Of a stretch of 37,010 nucleotides of DNA, positions 34,048 to 37,010 are shown in pieces (positions within the stretch are counted from its first letter, which is position 1; each line of letters opens with the position of its first letter). The stretch lies in NCBI GenBank assembly GCA_009785605.1, contig WQVY01000021.1, positions 1 through 37,010 of the forward strand, written 5' to 3'. A model generated the notes under the pieces. That model saw only the letters and a program-made list of their open reading frames with translations. It searched no databases and was not told the origin of the DNA. The DNA is from Defluviitaleaceae bacterium. GTDB lineage: Bacteria > Bacillota > Clostridia > Lachnospirales > WQUN01. The position numbers and the translations under genes are program-made.

Positions 34048-35262
34048 ATGTCTGATAAAAAAATGCAAATCTTACAACGCCTAGAGTCAGGCGAAATAAC
34101 AGCAGATGAGGCCCTGGCAATGATAAGCCAGATAAACGACACGCACACACCACCACACGAGTCTAAGCATGTAGACCCAAGCCCAGCAGACCCCAGACAA
34201 ATAAACCCAAACACGCACCAGCATCACCAGAGCCACGACCAAGAAAACTATGGTGATTACGAGCACCATGCCCCAGACTGGGTAAACAACCTAGTGGGCT
34301 GGGTAGGCGATGTGGTAGAAGAAATTACAGACAGTGTAAGAGATGCGGATGTATCTGTTAATATTTCGGATTTTTTTAGCGGCGAATACGGCCACTATAA
34401 AAGAACAGAAAATTTCACGTCAAAGCCTGTACTTCAAGGCCTGGCCAAGCTAGAGCTAAACGGTAAAAACGACATTGTCGAGATTTATGCCTACGACGGG
34501 GACTGTGTACAAATACGCTGTGAATACGATGCACGCCGCGCAGACAACTACGTGCATTTCCTTGATGACAATGGCAATGTTGCGCTATGGTTTGACGACA
34601 AGACGATGCGCTCTGTAAGGGTTATGTGCTATGTACCTCGTGTGCATATAGGACATATCCACGCCACAACCAAGAACTCGCGTATCCAGGTAGCGGACAT
34701 AATCGCAGACGAGATTAATCTTACAACCAAAAACGACAAAATAGTAATAGAATCCGTAAACTGCAACAGCCTAACCGCAATAACCAAAAACGATAATATC
34801 AAAGCCATAGCTGTCTCAGGCGATAATATATCCCTAGAAACCACCAATGCAAAAATAATGGCCGAAAACATCCACGCCGGGCTACTTAATCTCAAAACCA
34901 CCAATGCCAGCATCAAAACTTCAGACGTGGATGCAGTGCACTTGATGATGAACACAACAAACTCCAGCCTAAAAATGGAAAACACGCTAATGAACGCAAG
35001 CGCATTTTGGGAAAACGAGCGCACATTGGAGGCATATACGACCAATGGCAATATAAAGCTAGGCATACCAGGGGGCATAGGGTTTAACCTCGAAGCCAAC
35101 ACAACAGACGGTAAAATAAAATGCGACATACCGCTATACCGCACAGAAGGCTCGCACAAGACCTACCTGGTAGGCGAAAGTACAGACTATGCAACAACAG
35201 GCCGTAGGCTTAGTATGAGACTGGGCACAACCAATGCTTCTGTAAAAATACAAGCCGTGTAG
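34048..35262 (+). CDS. SHOCT-like plus DUF4097 family protein (LiaX/YvlB-like)
   Basis: 404 residues. N-terminus MSDKKMQILQRLESGEITADEALAMI is the SHOCT-like short helical hairpin. A His-rich low-complexity linker follows (about 33-77, repeated His with Asp, Pro and Gln), then DUF4097-type beta repeats from about 135 to the end in a ladder of about 20 residues built on TTNAKI, TTNASI, TTNSSL, TTNGNI and TTDGKI. No signal peptide is visible. RBS AAAGGAG before ATG 34048. In other Firmicutes such proteins (LiaX, YvlB) are involved in envelope-stress responses; here that role is an inference and is in keeping with the ECF pair downstream. Confidence 0.85.
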   Translation: MSDKKMQILQRLESGEITADEALAMISQINDTHTPPHESKHVDPSPADPRQINPNTHQHHQSHDQENYGDYEHHAPDWVNNLVGWVGDVVEEITDSVRDADVSVNISDFFSGEYGHYKRTENFTSKPVLQGLAKLELNGKNDIVEIYAYDGDCVQIRCEYDARRADNYVHFLDDNGNVALWFDDKTMRSVRVMCYVPRVHIGHIHATTKNSRIQVADIIADEINLTTKNDKIVIESVNCNSLTAITKNDNIKAIAVSGDNISLETTNAKIMAENIHAGLLNLKTTNASIKTSDVDAVHLMMNTTNSSLKMENTLMNASAFWENERTLEAYTTNGNIKLGIPGGIGFNLEANTTDGKIKCDIPLYRTEGSHKTYLVGESTDYATTGRRLSMRLGTTNASVKIQAV

Positions 35263-35305
35263 TATGCAGTACTAAGAGCTTACATGAGATTAGTATGAAT
35301 AAGTG

Positions 35306-35352
35306 AAGGGCGTATGCAATTGTGTAATAACACAGTCGCATGCGCCCTTTTG
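35306..35352 (+). terminator. Terminator after the DUF4097-type gene
   Basis: AAGGGCGTATGC (35306-35317) pairs with GCATGCGCCCTT (35339-35350) with one offset base, then TTTT. Confidence 0.75.
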
Positions 35353-35388
35353 TAATGAAAACCCAAGTTTGACGTATACCATGGTGTG

Positions 35389-35422
35389 ATACCAATTCCA
35401 AACTTATATGAGTTGGTATAAT
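35389..35422 (+). promoter_or_regulatory. Inverted repeat over the -10 box of the second ECF operon
   Basis: ATACCAA (35389-35395) and TTGGTAT (35413-35419) form an inverted repeat with 17 bases between; the right arm overlaps TATAAT (35417-35422), a good -10, while no good -35 is visible. It could be an operator or autoregulatory site for the downstream sigma factor gene. Nothing else of note is visible between 35353 and 35467. Confidence 0.4.
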
Positions 35423-35467
35423 GCTTGCAAGCACAACAAATTTGTACCCCAAAGGAAAGGAGGCGCT

Positions 35468-36019
35468 ATGTCATCGATGACTATGGTAATAGCGCACGAG
35501 AAGCACGCGCTGACAGAAATGGACAGCCAACTACTAGAGTCTATATACCGCCAACATTACAAAAATGTCTATAACTATATAGGCTTTAGGATAAACAACC
35601 ACTTCGATGCAGAGGAGCTGGCCAGTACGGTTTTCGAGAAAGCAATGGTAAGTTGGGAGCGGTACAACAGTGCTTTACCGGTAGAAGCATGGCTAATTGG
35701 CATTGCCAAAAACACCGTCACAGACTACCTGCGCGCAAAAAAACGCAAGCATTTTGTGGCCCTGGACAGCATACTTGGGCTAATATCGTCCAACCGGCAA
35801 CCAGAGGATATTGTTGTCATAAACGAAGATAACAAGGCCTTAATAACAGCAATGTCTAAGCTCAAAGAGCTAGAACGGCAAGTACTGTCTATGAAGTTTG
35901 CCACAAGCCTAAAGCACGAAGAAATCGCGGCAATAGCTGGCATAAGCGCCTCAAACGTGGGTGTTATTGTTCATAGAGCACTAAAAAAATTGAGAAGTAT
36001 ATTGGAGGAGGACGTATGA
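35468..36019 (+). CDS. ECF-type RNA polymerase sigma factor (second)
   Basis: 183 residues. Region 2: QHYKNVYNYIGFRINNHFDAEELASTVFEKAMVSWERY with AWLIGIAKNTVTDYLRAKKRKH. Region 4: AMSKLKELERQVLSMKFATSLKHEEIAAIAGISASNVGVIVHRALKKLRSIL. No region 3. RBS AAAGGAGG before ATG 35468. The stop overlaps the next start as ATGA. Independent of the first ECF factor at the left edge (different sequence), but with the same gene order and coupling. Confidence 0.92.
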   Translation: MSSMTMVIAHEKHALTEMDSQLLESIYRQHYKNVYNYIGFRINNHFDAEELASTVFEKAMVSWERYNSALPVEAWLIGIAKNTVTDYLRAKKRKHFVALDSILGLISSNRQPEDIVVINEDNKALITAMSKLKELERQVLSMKFATSLKHEEIAAIAGISASNVGVIVHRALKKLRSILEEDV

Positions 36020-36747
36020 GATACAGTTCTGACGATGCGCTCATGGCAAAATGCAAAGACCTGGATTTCTCTGTCGAGAGTGCAAACTATGACAAGAACC
36101 TAGAAATCCTAAAAGGCAAACTAGCCAATATTAACGAGGAGCGATGCAGAATGAAAGGAATCAAAAAGTTAAGAAAACCCCTAGTGATATTAGTAGCAGT
36201 TATAGCAATAATGGCCATGTCTGTGGCTACCCTAGCAGCGGCCAGCCCGGCTTTGCGCGATAGGGTAGCAAGGGCTGTAAGGCACGAAGATGGCACTCTA
36301 ACAATATCCGTGCCTGTAGATATGGAAGACATAGGCGAAGGTGGTACTGTACGTGTCCGTATAGGCGAAGAAGCAGATGGTACGTTGTTTATTGAGTCTG
36401 ACTGCGGTACACAAGAAATAATAAATGTCATAGATGCCGCAGACCTGTGCCCGGACGATGTACTAATGGGTATGCATGGCGAGCTTTCGGGTTATTCGTT
36501 CATGAGACGGCCAGATTATGCACCAGGCCTAGAAGCATTTACGAGCTATACATCTGACCTAAACGAAATAACAGTTGACTACTTTACCGGCAGGGGATTT
36601 GGTACTATTGAAGTTGATATCCGCACTATTTTTTATAGGATGCTGGATGACTACGGTGTAACCGTTGCTGGCGCTGCTGTGCTAGAGGCCAATGGCTATG
36701 TATATTTTGTAGCAGAATGCGGCGAAAGGACACGTATCGCGAGTTAA
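36016..36747 (+). CDS. Anti-sigma-like membrane protein (DUF4367/DUF4179-like), second pair
   Basis: 243 residues. A cytoplasmic N-terminus of about 55 residues, one membrane helix at about 56-75 (LVILVAVIAIMAMSVATLAAA), and an extracytoplasmic beta-rich domain (LTISVPVDMEDIGEGGTVRVRIGEEADGTLFIESD, ISDLNEITVDYFTG-like text). It starts inside the sigma-factor stop (ATGA). Position and topology, not a decisive motif, make it an anti-sigma factor by inference. Confidence 0.82.
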   Translation: MRYSSDDALMAKCKDLDFSVESANYDKNLEILKGKLANINEERCRMKGIKKLRKPLVILVAVIAIMAMSVATLAAASPALRDRVARAVRHEDGTLTISVPVDMEDIGEGGTVRVRIGEEADGTLFIESDCGTQEIINVIDAADLCPDDVLMGMHGELSGYSFMRRPDYAPGLEAFTSYTSDLNEITVDYFTGRGFGTIEVDIRTIFYRMLDDYGVTVAGAAVLEANGYVYFVAECGERTRIAS

Positions 36748-36752
36748 TTAGA

Positions 36753-36819
36753 AAACAGTCCAACCTGTCACCGAAAAGCGTTGAAACGTCCGCTATTTTC
36801 GGCTCGGGTTGGACTGTTT
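36753..36819 (+). terminator. Terminator-like hairpin after the second ECF operon
   Basis: AACAGTCCAACC (36754-36765) pairs with GGTTGGACTGTT (36807-36818), with a second inner stem CCGAAAA (36771-36777) / TTTTCGG (36796-36802), followed by TTT. Confidence 0.75.
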
Positions 36820-36913
36820 CTCATATCTACGGTTTTAAGTGATCAGTGATCTATGATCGCTTTTGGCCCAATCATCAAAACTGCTAACTTAGAAGCTGTA
36901 TTCAACTCCGACA

Positions 36914-37010
36914 ATGGTGACTTTTCGTGACAGATTTTTGCCAATTGAGGCGGCTCTGACGCGGCTTGCCATTAAGGCAAGCAAGGAGGGGCCAACGAAA
37001 AGTGGTGAAA
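36914..37010 (+). CDS. Possible start of a further gene (partial, weak)
   Basis: A plus-strand frame beginning MVTFRDRFLPIEAALTRL stays open to the window edge. No ribosome binding site is visible before ATG 36914. The stretch also contains hairpin GCTTGCC/GGCAAGC (36964-36982) and is also open on the other strand, so it may instead be a non-coding repeat. Between 36820 and 36913 I see only a cluster of GATC sites. Confidence 0.25.
   Translation, partial: MVTFRDRFLPIEAALTRLAIKASKEGPTKSGE

Overview
The window looks like chromosomal DNA from a Gram-positive Firmicute, most probably a class Clostridia anaerobe. The evidence is: strong AGGAGG-type ribosome binding sites, a transcription-attenuating T-box leader, LPxTG-type cell-wall sorting signals, BlaI/M56 and PadR regulators, LytTR/DUF3021 pairs and ECF sigma/anti-sigma pairs. 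I see no tRNA, rRNA, insertion sequence, phage gene or CRISPR array.

Left part (1-18510, all genes on the minus strand). An ECF sigma factor with a translationally coupled anti-sigma-like membrane protein lies at the edge. Next to it is a surface-protein locus of about 17 kb. Read in the direction of transcription it is: a LytTR regulator, a DUF3021 four-helix membrane protein and giant adhesin B (2578 aa), then a perfect 18-bp stem terminator. A second copy of the promoter follows, with a second DUF3021 protein, giant adhesin A (2298 aa) and a class C sortase-like protein. The adhesins share an N-terminal secretion segment, a His/Tyr/Asp-rich tract, long GGG-rich parallel beta-helix arrays, SpaA/CnaB-like domains and an LPLTGG sorting signal. 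The sortase-like protein has lost both the catalytic His (Glu instead) and the catalytic Cys (Pro instead), and its only cysteine is in the membrane anchor. Both promoters carry direct repeats spaced exactly 21 bp, with the last copy falling on the -35 box, as expected for LytTR-protein sites. The single remaining LytTR gene may therefore control both units. This is the best candidate for an undescribed system in the window.

Middle part (18690-26310, mostly plus strand). A T-box riboswitch with UGG specifier and a C in the variable T-box position (matching G73 of tRNA-Trp) precedes a three-gene ABC transporter, so this is very probably a tryptophan importer (TrpXYZ type). Then come a small minus-strand gene, a BlaI-type repressor with two palindromic operators at its own promoter, an M56 (BlaR1-like) metalloprotease whose sensor is a split PepSY-like domain instead of a penicillin-binding domain, and a PadR - small ORF - HAAS-domain membrane protein operon with overlapping genes.

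Right part (26313-37010). A small unknown gene is followed by two convergent P-type cation ATPases separated by a bidirectional terminator; the second is in an operon with glucose-6-phosphate isomerase. A DUF4097/SHOCT-like protein and a second ECF sigma/anti-sigma-like pair follow, then a strong hairpin and an edge region that may hold the start of another gene.
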